Below, piece after piece: positions 33,836 to 45,755 of a DNA stretch of 64,000 nt (positions are counted from its first letter, which is position 1; each line of letters opens with the position of its first letter). The stretch spans positions 93,749,285 to 93,813,284 of the forward strand of contig NW_026262734.1 in assembly GCF_021869535.1 (NCBI RefSeq), given 5' to 3'. The translations under genes and the position numbers were made by a program. Under the pieces are notes generated by a model. That model did no database searches and was not told the origin of the DNA. It was given only the letters and a program-made list of their open reading frames with translations. Origin of the DNA: Mytilus californianus. Taxonomy: Eukaryota > Mollusca > Bivalvia > Mytilida > Mytilidae.

Positions 33836-35350
33836 AAGGATTCTAATATGACGTTCTTCAAACGCTTTGAGTACACACTCGTGGTAAAATATGAATATAT
33901 TGTTTGGGCTGTTCCGATCATACTCCCACGTCATATGTTTTTTTTATGAATGAGCTACCCGACGTCATTGAACGATGACGTAAGAATATTAGCATTTTAC
34001 GGGAAAATGCACGATTGTGAAACAGAGTCACCAAAACAAGGAAACATAAACAAACGATGATAAAATGTGTTATAAGCCATTTATTTTACATATAAGTAAA
34101 ATTATCATTTAAATTCATCCAAACCTATCTAAATACGTTATTTTAAATAGTTTAAATATGTCGCTAGTTCAGTTTGCTCCGTTCTTTTACGTCAATATAA
34201 TAGTGTGTCATTGTATATTTGCCTTCACCTAGAGCGCTTCGGTCCAAAAGAATATCGCTCGTGGTAAAATATTTAGCATAAAGGGCCAACCCGTGGTAAA
34301 ATCAGTATAGATTCAAGCCCCCATGAATTATTTCTTAATTTATATATGGTTTTTATCATAAGGTAGAACGTTCTCAGATTCTCGATTAAATAGATAATAG
34401 CAACTTTCGGTTATTTTTGTTGTTGCAATTTTTTCTCTCGAAAAATTACAATTTAACGAAGTCTGAAAAGACACCCTGGAGGGTAAAACAAAATTTACAA
34501 AACTTAAAGAGTTATTATCCGATTTGTATTTTTTTTATTCCTAAAACAAAGAACAAAGATTTAATTACATATTTTCTTTAACATGTTTAAGTGAAATGAT
34601 ATCAATTATTGTAAAGACTTATTAAAGATATCAATAAAAAATAGCTAACATAATGTTAATGTTCTAAATCGCCATGTTAATTATAAAGTGTATTTAGAAA
34701 TATTGAACTAGCTATTTTTAATATCTGTTTCATATACCAATGAGTTCGTACGTTGTGTTATATCTGTTTTTTAGTCACTTCAACATGTGAATATTCCGTA
34801 CACGCATATTCCTATTCTAAAATCACTTCAATCTCATACAGTTCAGATGATGAGAATGAAATATTTGAATGAAAACAATAGGTCAGTCCAAACCGGAATA
34901 CGACAATGTGGTATGACAGAGTAGGTATCTCCAGCTATGCATGCACATATCCTCAACACCTGTCCCATAGTATAGAATACTTGTTATATTTGGATTTTAT
35001 TCCGAAAAACCTTTATCTTTTTGTTAGAAGAGAGACAACTCTAATGTGTTTGTACGTTTATGTTGATCCCTACGTACGTATAACGTACTAGTCGTAATGT
35101 CGGTACTAACGTATAATCTATTCCATACGTTCCATGGGTGTATTTTTTCCTTGGAAAGTGTATATGTCAATGAAAGAGCAACCAAACTACACAAACAAAC
35201 CAAACGAGTTGTGTGGTGAAAGAACTTGAGGGCTTGACATTTAGAAACAGACGATTATATGTTGTAGAAGAGCTGCTTTCTTGAGCAACGTATCCCCTAT
35301 TATTAAACAGGGTGTGATCTAATGTGTTTTATATTAAAAGATCTACTATT
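33836..35350. other. No gene recognised
   Basis: CTCGTGGTAAAATAT occurs at 33883 and 34258 and GTGGTAAAATCAG at 34292, suggesting a decayed repeat of about 375 bp. Nothing else was recognised. Confidence 0.35.
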
Positions 35351-35464
35351 CTGCGACTCTTTTCACAAAAAATCTTACGACTAAAATTGATCGTAAGTTA
35401 TACTGAAATGTGTATGACTTACGAGTATTTTTACTCTTAAGATTTTTTGTGAAAAGAGCCGCTG
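35351..35464. mobile_element. Small palindromic MITE (CTCTTTTCACAAAAAATCTTA arms)
   Basis: GCGACTCTTTTCACAAAAAA pairs with TTTTTTGTGAAAAGAGCCGC. Pairing continues through CTTACGA and CGTAAGT to a short centre, so the 110 bp folds into one hairpin. A second, half copy is at 59698-59770. Confidence 0.8.
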
Positions 35465-36780
35465 ACGCTTTTTTGTGTCGCGTTGCAATCTGCGTGCAGT
35501 TTAAGACAGGGTTATCGATAATAACGACCCCGTCAGATCACATGTGACAAGTACCACATACATCCCAAACTCCGTAAAATGATCGTTTCCGTTCTCCAAC
35601 TATTTTCCTTTAAGAGTACTCGAATGCAGCAGTACTGGTATGCGGATCGGAGCTGGAACTGCCGGGGAGTTTTCATAAACCCTAGCAAATATATGGAACC
35701 AAAACTTTTAATCAATAAGATTGAGTATTGTAAAGAATTTGGCATACTTTCATCGATAATAATTGATTGCCTCTCTCTAATACCAGAATAGCTTTTACAA
35801 TGTACAATGATAAAATCGAATGAATGTCTATTGAACGCATTGATATTCATCCATAGAAATTGTTTATTTAATTTTGTTCTTTAAAATTCTCGTTATTAGA
35901 ATTGGAATCGTATTCAAGGAAATTCTGGTTTCTATCAAATCCAATGTTATTCAATCATTTATTTCACGTAAAGCCATGATTAAGTAAACAAAACATATTT
36001 GTTCTTTGTATTCAAGAATTTCATTACGAAATCAATGACACTTGAATGTCCAAGATAATGATATTAACATGATGTTTAGTTATATGATTTTGAAAAGTAT
36101 GATACTTACTTCCCCGTGAACTGTCAATTTGTAATTTGCCAATGTGATACTTTAGTTGGAAATTTCCAGTTCATGATTTTTTTTTATTTTAGCTAAAACT
36201 GAGTTTGCAATATCCTCTAGCAAATTTGACTTGAATTGTTTGGGCTGTTGTGTCTAGCTATAGGCGCTTTCGGTTTTAATGGTTTCGACCGTTTATTCAT
36301 TTTGGCTTTCCACACTTTGTCACAAGTGTGGAAAATTGAGCAGAGTCATCATTTTGTTTCTTTTATTTTTAAGTTATATTGTCTGAATGAAAGAGCAACA
36401 AAAACTACAAAACATTAGGGAGAGAATAACATCACCAGAGATACCACGTGCATGTACATAACAGACGCGAGTTTCGTCTACATAATAAACCATGTGAAAC
36501 AGCTACAGTACTCATCACGTGTTGTCGAATAATATTGCTTGGGAACGCTCCGAGATCAAACGCTTGGTAAACCTTTGATGTCTAAAATGTTAATAATTTA
36601 TTAATATTTAAAAAAATTGGATTTGAGCTTTCCTGATGAAAAGCTCTTCGGACTCACAAAACTAATAAAGTGTTATTTTCATTTATAATGCTAACTAAAA
36701 GGGCTTTTATAGAATAGTTACAACTATTGTTATTTTAATGATATTTTCGACCTTTATTTATCATAGTTACATAATTTACA
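35465..36780. other. No gene recognised
   Basis: Overlapping open frames on both strands (35533-35850) have no recognisable domain. AGCTTTCCTGATGAAAAGCT near 36630 is a repeat phrase shared with 43530. Confidence 0.4.
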
Positions 36781-36784
36781 AACT

Positions 36785-36935
36785 CAAAAACGCGCGTCTG
36801 GCGGACAAATTTCCAACCCTGGTATATAATGAGTTTATTTACAACCACTGGGTCGATGCCACTGCTGGTGGAGTTTTTTTCCCCGTGGGTATCCCCATTC
36901 CAGTAGTCAGCACTTCTGTGTTGACATGAATTATC
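36785..36935 (+). repeat. Repeat A 3' part
   Basis: ACGCGCGTCTGGCGGACAAA, TTTACAACCACTGGGTCGAT, GCCACTGCTGGTGGAG and GTCAGCACTTCTGTG, then A-rich sequence. It shows that repeat A continues into the CCACTGGGTCGATGCC segment. Confidence 0.75.
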
Positions 36936-37064
36936 ATTGATATGGTTATAGTGATAAATTAACTGTTTAAAAAAAAAAAAAAAAATCGAAATACTATGAT
37001 TTTCTACCCCAGCAATACATTACCTTAGCTGTTTTTGGCAATTTTTTTTAGGAATTTTGGGTCC

Positions 37065-37190
37065 TCAATGCTCTTCAAACTTTTTGATTCGAGCGTCACT
37101 GATGAGTCTTTTGTAGACGAAACGCGAGTCTGGCGTACTGGCTTACAAAATATCAATCCTGGTATCGATGATGAGTTTCAGATTAAAATT
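37065..37190 (+). repeat. Repeat A copy
   Basis: CTCAATGCTCTTCAAAC, GATTCGAGCGTCACTGATGA, GACGAAACGCGAGTCTGGCG, ATCAATCCTGGTATCGATGA. It abuts the 32-bp array. Confidence 0.8.
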
Positions 37191-37730
37191 GTGCCCCATG
37201 TTTTGTAGTTGTATCATATTTTGTGCCTCATATTTTGTGGTTGTATCATAGTTTGTGCCTCCTGTTTTGTGATTGAATCATAGTTTGTGCCCCATGTTTT
37301 GTGGTTGAATCATAGTTTGTGCCCATGTTTTGTGGTTGAATCATAGTTTGTGCCCCATGTTTTGAGGTTGAATCATAGTTTGTGCCCCTTGTTTTGTGGT
37401 TGAATCATAGTTTGTGCCCCATGTTTTGTGGTTGAATCATAGTTTGTGCCTCCTGTTTTGTGATTGAATCATAGTTTGTGCCCCATGTTTTGTGGTTGAA
37501 TCATAGTTTGTGCCCATGTTTTGTGGTTGAATCATAGTTTGTGCCCCATGTTTTGAGGTTGAATCATAGTTTGTGCCCCTTGTTTTGTGGTTGAATCAAA
37601 GTTTGTGCCCCATGTTTTGTGATTGTATCATAGTTTGTGCCCCATGTTTTGTGGTTGTATCATAGTTTGTGCCCCATGTTTTGTGGTTGTATCATAGTTT
37701 GTGCCCCATGTTTTGTGATTGTATTATGGC
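37190..37730. repeat. 32-bp tandem array with a 191-bp higher-order period
   Basis: About 17 units of GTTTGTGCCCCATGTTTTGT / GGTTGAATCATA. A run of six units with the same variants (CCTCCTG, GCCCATG, TTTTGAGG, CCCCTTG) occurs at 37258 and again at 37449, so a six-unit block was duplicated. Confidence 0.9.
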
Positions 37731-37734
37731 TGTT

Positions 37735-38300
37735 ATAAATAGATGTGTTCCTCCTAATTACAACACTGCTGGTTGTATTTCAACTACTGGCTTCTCCATC
37801 TTAAACCATTCCAAGCAAAAATGTTGTTACAATATTATGTATACACTACATGTCGAGTGTTCCTATACCTCAATAAGTCAAGCTTTAAATGATACATTGT
37901 GTGATTAATCACCCGTTCTTTAAATTATGCAATTGTGCTAGAATCTAAAATGTTGCAATTCCCTTCGGCAATGTTAACAATATAGATTTTTGCAATACTG
38001 CATATGCCATTCTTGATTTTATGTTGTCAAACGTTTTGTAATTTTTGGATTTTCAAAAATTTAGTCTCGAGAAAACTGATGAAGGATAATGATAATCTAA
38101 AACCATGTGTCGAGCACACAAAAATTATTTAAATTTTTTACAACCTCTAATCAGAAGAAATCGTGGTTGACTCTCCGTCCTTTCAATAACCAGTATGTCG
38201 GTATTGTTTTCATTGTCTGGAATCATCTATACACGAAGGTAAATTGTTTACAAAACTGTAGTTCCAATATTTTTTTTAGTTCTGATTTCATTACAATAAA
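37735..38300. other. 3' flank of UNC93A-like gene
   Basis: No further gene was recognised between the 32-bp array and the UNC93A-like stop. Confidence 0.4.
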
Positions 38301-38357
38301 GATATTTAATATAGCATCAATATAATGCAAATTTAAGGTACAAAGTTAGCTAAACTG

Positions 38358-38587
38358 TTATAACGCAACAATATCTTTTATATGTTGACTTTGTAACTGG
38401 ACTTTCATTTCGATGACGCAGTAGCATATTAGTCCTATAATTAATACAACGGCTAAAATTAATACTTTGGTTTCAACACACAGGAAGTAACTGTATCCAA
38501 AAGCAATTGCACATCCGGTGGCATAGAACATCCGGTAGGAGGCAAACGCTGCTTCCTGTTTATGCATGAAAATTATTCCGAATAAAG
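38358..38587 (-). CDS. UNC93A-like: UNC93A-like gene last exon
   Basis: Acceptor CTATTTCAG. Encodes the last two membrane helices (CAIAFGYSYFLCV; KVLILAVVLIIGLICYCVIE) and a short cytosolic tail ending KDIVAL. Confidence 0.85.
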
Positions 38588-41500
38588 CTGAAATAGAAAA
38601 TAAAAATACTAAATTGGTTAGTTAGTGTGCAAACAACAGTATTAATAAAAAAAAACTAGGATTTGAACATCTTCCGAAAATATTGAGATTTAAAATATTT
38701 GAGCTTGTATTGGTGACTATTATACAAACTCAATTCTCCGCTAGATGCTCTTATTAATCTTAGCTTTAGTGCTTTCCAATTTGTCAACAACAAAAAAATA
38801 GACTGATCATTCGATGCAATTATTACTATACTATATAGTAAACCTAAATGCTTGCTTGGTTACCACAAACCAGGTCACGATGTGGGCTGAACAAAGTGTT
38901 TTAAATGTTGTCATCAATGTTAAATACATATTTATATTCATAGATGACACGCGCGAATTATATGATTATTTGTTTTTTTTATAATTATACAGACATGCTT
39001 TCGTAAATTTAAAATACTTTTTAATTTTCGAATTTAAGTGGCCATCAAAGTGTAATTCTCATATCTCCTCCTTTTATATATGAACTTTAGGAAGAACAGA
39101 TCGTAAAAAAAGATACTGTATAGCACAAGTAGCTATGTTTATGTAGGGTAATAGAAAGTTGTAGCGCAAATAACCAGTCAATAGAAAGTTGTAGCGCAAA
39201 TAACCAGTCAATTTATTTAAAAGAATATAAACAGACATTATCCTCATCATGAAAAATATTGCACAGTAACAAATTTTTTAAGGGTAATAATTTTATCATC
39301 AAACCACCTGATTCTTTTTGTTGTAGTGTTAAATAAAACTTAATGCATGACCTTAATTTACGCTTAATCAATTTTCTTCTTTTTTAATCTTTAAGCTGAG
39401 AATGTGATATTAGGTTTAGACTTTTATCGGAGTGGATTTATTAGGTTTCCTGCTAATGTTGATGATACTGTTTACATTAGACACTGAATGAAAGATTGAG
39501 ATAACTATAGAAGTTCAGTCACCTACTTATATTGTTAGTATTAAGGAACCCTGATGAGATGGTAATGCTTCTACTCAATCTTATTTATTTAATAAAGTAC
39601 GTTGCCCCTATACCATTCTGCAAAAGAGAGGCGAAAGATACTAAAGGGACATTCAAACTCATAAGTTAAAAAACAAACTGACAATGCCTTGGCAAAAAAC
39701 GAAAAACCACAAACAGACAAACAACAGTACAAAAAACAAAACACAACATAGGAAACTAAAGACTGAGCAACACGAACTCCACCAAAACCGGGATGATCTC
39801 AGGTGCTCCGGAAGGGTAGGCTGATCCTGCTCCACTAGTGATACCCGTAGTGTTAAATTTAAGTTACATGAACTAGTGCCAACCAAACATAGTAATAAAC
39901 AGACGACTTTGAGACTAAAGTCATCTCTTCGAAATATTTATGGACGTCAATATGATTTGGCTGTCCGTTAGGGAATACCTGTGTCACATATTCGTAGCAA
40001 CAATTCCGTCTTCTTTTTTAATTGCAAATTCACCGAATTGGTACTTACGATGAACAACGTGCGGTACCTTAGATCACCCTCGATGTTTGTGGGGTTTGTG
40101 TTGCTAAGTCTTTAATTTTCTGTGTAGTGTTTCGTAAACAATTTCTTTTCGTTTTTTTTCGTTTTTCGGTTTTTGTCATAGTGTTTATCAGTCTATCGTA
40201 GACTTATGAATTTTTATTGTATCTTTGGTATCTTGCGTCTTATTTTTAGAATATCATTTAAGTTAGTACAAAAGTGAAGTATACTAACTTTTCCATAGAA
40301 ATCAATTAATGATTATTTGGGTCAGATATATTTATTGTTTAATATCTTTACAATATCTTTTCGTATGGAAAAACCAAGAAATATTTCAGATAAACAATCT
40401 CCCTCATTAATATACGTTGTCCGATGTAAAATGGTAAAAAAGTTCAAATGAAGTGGATATATGGAATTATAGGCAATCGTACGGCCTTCAACAACGAGCC
40501 TGTCAAAACTGAGGTTGTGACTTCGAACCCCGCACGTGGCAGGTGCGCTCGCATCCAATCTTAATTGACAGAGGATTGTCAGTTTTCCTTCCGAAGGTCG
40601 GTGGTTCTCTCCAGGCACTCCGGCTTCCTCAACCAAAAAAAAAACTGACCCCCACGAAAAAGCCAATAGTGCTGAAAGTGGCATTTAACACCAATCAATC
40701 AATCAAACCTTTGAAGGACTGCTGTGTTTCTGTGTGTTTTACATATACCCTACATCTTCTTATATTTTTTTGCCGAATAGTCTTTTCTATTACACTCTAT
40801 TGATAATTTGGTAGACTGTATTGCCATCGTGGGATATGGTATGATTGCCAATGTGACAATTATTCGCCAGAGACCAAAGGACAAGGTTGTAAGCAACAAC
40901 AATTCTGTCAATGTCTGTTTTTTAATTGCCTCCTTTTGTTTATTGGGTTGCTGACCAATTTATTCATGTTTACCACTTTCTGCTTAAGGATGTTCGCTCC
41001 TCTAATTTGAAATAAAAAGCATTTTAAAAGACTGTTATAGATTGATAGTATATAAATAATGGAATGGAAAAAGCAGAAAAAATATACTAGGTCCGCGTCC
41101 TTGTTTTTGAGATATAAGCTAATGGAAATTTCGCGGGAAATGGTTTTCTCTAGATTTTTCATACATATAACAGTGGAACCTTTTTCCTTTCAAAAACTAT
41201 GAAAAAATAACATTGATTTGATGAGATTTTCAAAAATGGCTCTCAAACTATATGTTATTAAATTATAAAAAGAAAAGGAGGGGTTAGCGGGCAATATGTT
41301 TAATATCACTACATGGATAAAACCAGAGGATTCCGAAATCTGACAAAAAGTCAAAAACAAGAGCAGCGAACATTCTTGATACAATTTTTGATAGCATTAA
41401 CTTACTGTATGTTTGTGTTTGCCAGATAGCATCACACAATCCTAAACATGCTGCTACCACGAAAAAATTTGGAATATCTAGAGTAGACGGTTTCCATAAC

Positions 41501-41676
41501 CATAATACTATCAGTAGACCAATATTAAACGTTGCGCCTGCGCTGATGAAAGCAAATCTTTTAATATGGCGACTGGCTATGCAACCAATCAAAATACAGC
41601 TAACAGAACTGACTGCACCAAAACATATCATAACAGGTCCAATGCTTGTTACTCCCAATGTGCAGGAAATGTATGC
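38358..41676 (-). CDS. UNC93A-like: UNC93A-like membrane protein, last two exons
   Basis: Exons 41676-41406 (271 nt, phase 0 start) and 38587-38358 (230 nt with TAA) join through a split Thr codon. The first encodes AYISCTLGVTSIGPVMICFG, VSCILIGCIASRHIKRF, two hydrophobic helices and DAIWQTQTY. The second encodes TLFGIIF, KEAAF-like QEAAFASYR, a GFAIAYGY-like helix CAIAFGYSYFLCV and a last helix. The order and wording of motifs match the C-terminal third of UNC93A, an MFS-fold family of 11-12 membrane helices with poorly known function. ATTAAA on the minus strand at 38310-38305 is a plausible poly(A) signal 50 bases after the stop. The N-terminal exons are not visible between 41.7 and 64 kb. 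The gene may extend beyond the window through a long intron, or may be truncated. Confidence 0.82.
39600..39870 (+). repeat. Repeat C copy in UNC93A-like intron
   Basis: AAGAGAGGCGAAAGATACTA, GACATTCAAACTCATAAG, GACTGAGCAACACGAACTCC and GATCTCAGGTGCTCC. A diverged reverse piece follows near 40080-40250. Confidence 0.7.
40480..40715 (+). mobile_element. SINE with conserved central domain and CAAT tail
   Basis: A short repeat B stump (CGTACGGCCTTCAACAACGA) joins a body with TTCGAACCCCGCACGTGG, GGTGGTTCTCTCCAGGCACT, CCGGCTTCCTCAACC, GCTGAAAGTGGCATTTAACA and a (CAAT)n-type tail. The CTCCGGCACTCCGGCTTCC core is shared by mollusc SINEs I recognise. A reverse copy is at 53560-53690. Confidence 0.7.
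40830..40915 (+). repeat. Repeat B 5' fragment
   Basis: GGGATATGGTATGATTGCCA, ATGTGACAATTATTCGCC, AGAGACCAAAGGAC. Confidence 0.7.
40985..41165 (+). repeat. Dispersed repeat (AAGGATGTTCGCTCCTC)
   Basis: TTAAGGATGTTCGCTCCTCT and AAAAAATATACTAGGTCCGC, then TGTTTTTGAGATATAAGC. I recognise it as a mussel repeat. It lies in the UNC93A-like intron. Confidence 0.5.
41406..41676 (-). CDS. UNC93A-like: UNC93A-like gene penultimate exon
   Basis: Acceptor TTATTTCAG, donor TACA|GTAAGT. It holds about three membrane-spanning stretches and the family-typical DAIWQTQ motif at its end. Confidence 0.85.
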
Positions 41677-41829
41677 CTGAAATAAATAAAAGAGCAAATG
41701 TACTTAAAATTTTAAAACGCATATTTTAGTTATTACCAATGTTTCTTCTATTATGATATACAATGATTTTTATTTAGAACTAAATGTCATTTTCAAGATT
41801 AAAGTTAATCCGCGGTCAAATATAAAGAA

Positions 41830-41965
41830 AAGATGAAGTGGTATGGTTGCCAATGTGACAACTCTCCACCAGAGACCAGATGACGTAGAAGCTAACAAGT
41901 ATACGTCATCGTACGGCCTTCAACAATGAGCAAAACCCATACCGCAGAGTGAGCTATAAAGATTA
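41830..41965 (+). repeat. Repeat B 5' part
   Basis: GATGAAGTGGTATGGTTGCC, GTGACAACTCTCCACCAGAG, CGTACGGCCTTCAACAATGA, ACCCATACCGCAGAGTGAGC. Confidence 0.8.
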
Positions 41966-42611
41966 TTAGTTTAAGATGATTTTTAGACATTGCAATGTTG
42001 GCTTTTGTGCTCCACATACAGTTTCGTGTGTCTGTAGTAATTTCTTTCACTGTTTCTTTTCAGCTTTTCATTTTGTTACTGTTTAACTTTTGCAGATCAA
42101 TCATTTGGTTTGGAATATGTATCAATCAAAAGATTTTAGAGAATAGCGATTATATGCATTTGAATAAGTAATGTATGTGTAAATTGTGTAATGTAAAGCC
42201 ATGTGCCTACATGTATATTATACGATAGCAAAATAATCAATAACTTATACATTTCATACATTAATAGATATTTGTAAAGCATCTGAAAATATAATTTTTG
42301 GCGGGAAAAATAGAACATGACTTTGTGCTTAATTGTCATATAAAAGCACATGAGAAATTAGAAAGCTTTGCAGAAAAAGATATGCTTTGATTATGTATAG
42401 GTTAAAACAAATATTTATTTATATTCCAAAAAATATATGCACTTGCAAGCAATAATAAGATTTTCAAAACTCTTAACCAGAAGAGTATTCGAGATTTAAA
42501 TTTTTAACATCTGCGAATGTGGTTGTTACTGGGTACTTTAATCTTATAGACAGGGAAAAAGCGAGAGGCGTTCAATATATTAGTTGAAAACCAGAAAACC
42601 TGAGAAGCAAC

Positions 42612-42797
42612 AATACTAATTTACACATGTACTACTAATTTACTCATGTACCACTAATTTACTCATGTACCACTAATTTACTCATGTACCACTAATTTAC
42701 TCATGTACCACTAATTTACTCATGTACCACTAATTTACTCATGTACCACTAATTTACACATGTACCACTAAGTTACACATGTACCACTAATTTATCC
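42612..42797. repeat. 20-bp tandem array
   Basis: About nine units of TACTCATGTACCACTAATTT, with TACACATG variants at both ends. Confidence 0.92.
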
Positions 42798-43204
42798 TTT
42801 TTAAATAGTCCTTTATGACGAAGCAGTGTTCGTAATTTTGGCTGGTATTTGAGATGTAATAAATACAGAAGGTTTATTGCATTAATAGTACAAAATTAAC
42901 TATTCTTAACAAGGTTGCATATCCCTAAGATTTAATTGCTTCAAGAATATCTAATGAGTACTATCATGGCCTTGATTAAACAATATCTGTGTTAATAAAT
43001 ATTGTATCCACTGAATAGAATACAGATTTTGTTAGATATGCCACACAATTTGGATATTATTATTTTTTATTTAAATGAATAATAGCAGGCAAGATATAAA
43101 TGGTTTCAATGGAACTGTAACAGATATGGCAATACCTAGATTTATTAAAACGTCAAATGAAAAAAATGGAAAACTTTTCGTTATTCTTCAATTCAATAAT
43201 TCAT

Positions 43205-43620
43205 AGTTTTGTGGCTATGCTAATGGCATCTATCCCAATGAACATGGCTATGTCCAACCTCTGCTGAACGACTCAGTCGATGAGGGTATCATCAGCTCAG
43301 TAATCAGTAATTCGGTACAGACATGATTTGTAAAAACCTTTCTAAAATTGTCTGTTTATAACATGTATAAATTTTAAAATTATAAAGAAACTAAGGTTTT
43401 AACTCCCTCAGGTAAAGTTGACCTTAGATGAATTTGGCTATTTTTTTATGTCCTTTTTTGACATATAGCTCTTCAACTGTGTCTGTTCTTATACATCCCT
43501 CGGATTTCAAATATTTGGCTTTGAGCGTTCCTGATGAAGGTAAATCCAGAAAAGCGCTTCGAACGCATGAAATTAATAACGTGTTGTTTTCAATTTTTTT
43601 CTACATATCGTAGCTTCAAC
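43205..43620 (+). repeat. Composite of repeat A relatives
   Basis: GGGTATCATCAGCTCAGTAA and TCGGTACAGACATGATTTG (43285-43335), then CTCTTCAACTGTGTCTG, CTTTGAGCGTTCCTGATGAA and AGAAAAGCGCTTCGAACGCA. The second block is a dispersed mussel repeat I recognise. Confidence 0.6.
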
Positions 43621-44289
43621 CCCGAAATCATGTTTTATTTCTATTGATCATGATCTCGTTTGTCTTTTAACTTACGGTTTTGGTCGCCAAATCTGATCAT
43701 TAGCTTTATGATGTAAACAAATTTTAATTTTTGTTTCTCAATTTTGAAAAAAAAACAACATTAATTTGTTTTGTTCAATTTCAGAAAGTACTAAATCCTT
43801 TTACTTTAAATTGTCAGCTAAATTTGATCTTCAACATTGGACGTTATTGACCTTTAGTTTATTCAGTAAATATGTTTATCTTTTTTATGTTTGACCATCC
43901 CCATCTTTGTGTGTAGCGTATTCGTAATATGCCAATAAGATAATTGGTCTATGGGTTAACAGATACCGCGGAGACTAACCCCGTCAATAAGATAATTACT
44001 GTATGTGTTAAAAAAATAGCTGGTCATGTGTGAATAGTAAATAACTATCGATTGATGTAATAGACATTATCAACATTTCCTAATGTATTTAATGAATCAA
44101 ATAAACAGTTTATACCATAATGCATTGTCATGCATTCCAGGTCACGTGGCTAGAGGAACAATGGCAACTATCATTACCAGTGAATGTTCATGGTCGTTAG
44201 AAATTTGTTATTCGGGCATATGCTGTTTTATGCTTGTATATTAAATTAAACATTTGTTCAATGTAATGAATTAAACGATTGAAACTTGA

Positions 44290-44540
44290 ATACAAATAAG
44301 AAGATGTGGTATGATTGCCAATGGGACAACTCGTCATCAGAGACCAAATGACGTACAAATTAGCAACTATGTGTCACCGTACGGCCTTCAACAATGAGCA
44401 AAATCCATACCGCATAGCAAGTTATATTAGGCACTGAGATGAAAAGCGTAAACAATTCTAACGAGAAAACTAACGGCCTGATTTATGTACAAAATAATAA
44501 ACGAAAAACAAAATACAGCAACAAACGACATGCAACTCGT
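44290..44540 (+). repeat. Repeat B copy
   Basis: AAGAAGATGTGGTATGATTG, GGGACAACTCGTCATCAGAG, CCGTACGGCCTTCAACAATG, GAGAAAACTAACGGCCTGAT. Confidence 0.85.
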
Positions 44541-44984
44541 TACTACCAATTACAGATATTGTTTACAAAAGACATTGAACGACAAGATGACAGCTGTTTT
44601 TCTCCATTTTTCCACTCTTAAAACAAATATTCAGTTAGCAATAATAGACCTGACCGTTATTTGAGTGTCTACAACGTGTGACATATTGATGCCATACATA
44701 GATTACTTTATCTTTGTTGCGTCAGACCTTTTCGCGTTTGACGTCAAAATTTTAAAGAAAGAGCTATGATATCATGCAATTGTTGCAAAAAGGCGATTAT
44801 ATTTTGTATGGAACCCTTTACTACTTTTTTTTATCACAGTCTGTTATTGTCAGTTATATGTTGTATTAATATATAGAATCTTTGGTAAGTAGAAGAAATA
44901 TATTATGATACTAACATATTTTTAGTCCCTTAAATTCACAAATATCACAAAGTATTACAAATCTGTCAAATTTTCTAATACACC

Positions 44985-45075
44985 AGGGACCAGAAGACGT
45001 AGATGTAAGCAACTATTGGTGTTCGTATGAACTTCAACAATGATCAAAAATCATATCGTATAGTAAGCTAAAAAA
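44985..45075 (+). repeat. Repeat B fragment, diverged
   Basis: GGGACCAGAAGACGTAGATG, AACTTCAACAATGATCAAAA, ATCGTATAGTAAGCTA. Confidence 0.65.
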
Positions 45076-45079
45076 AAAG

Positions 45080-45755
45080 AGGCCTCGGCATCAATCTGTC
45101 AGATATCAGTAATTAACATGTTCGAAAGTTCGAAGTCCAAACACGGTCACGGTTTGCCTTGTTTTGATATCTTTCAATCAATAGTTATGTTTGAACAATA
45201 ATCTCATCCTAGAATGAAAAACTGGCAAGATGTCCTTTACAAAACTGTGGGTGTGTTTCAAGTATCTTTTTCGAAACGGCTGTTAAACCTTATTGTTCAT
45301 TAAATACGCATGTTAGTTGTGGTCAAACATATCAAATACGACATGTAAACTGATGCCACAATGGAAAGTTTTGATAAATATGATTTGTTCATTTATCAAT
45401 AACATTAACATATGCCGTATGCGCAAGGAAATAGTAGAGTACTGATGTTTAAGTCTTTTGAATATTGAAACCAAATAAATTTGTTGTTTTTAAATCCCAT
45501 TTACTAAAAATTGAGCGAGTTCACAGGGTAAGCGTCTCCTGTTGTGTATTTATTGGTTGGTAAATGTATGGATCGGATTGTTATTCGTGTATATTAATAT
45601 CTAAGACCGCCAAAACAAGTCTCTCGTTAGTAAAGACACAGATATTGTAAAATCGATCATCAAATTCATGATTTCAGAAGATCCTGATCATAATACATTG
45701 CTCACGAAGAAATGAGGCCCCTCATGGGGGTGTCCAAGTAATCACATCGCCTGAT
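45080..45755. other. No gene recognised
   Basis: I looked on the minus strand for upstream UNC93A exons here and found none. Confidence 0.35.

Noticed and set aside
35533-35850. 105-codon minus-strand frame overlapped by a 70-codon plus-strand frame
   Set aside because: No domain, no signal peptide of convincing shape and no splice context.
40322-40803. Open frames on both strands near 40.5 kb
   Set aside because: Both lie over a SINE and a repeat B stump within the UNC93A-like intron.
42612-42797. Array of short repeats, considered as CRISPR
   Set aside because: Units are adjacent 20-bp repeats with no unique spacers, in an animal genome.
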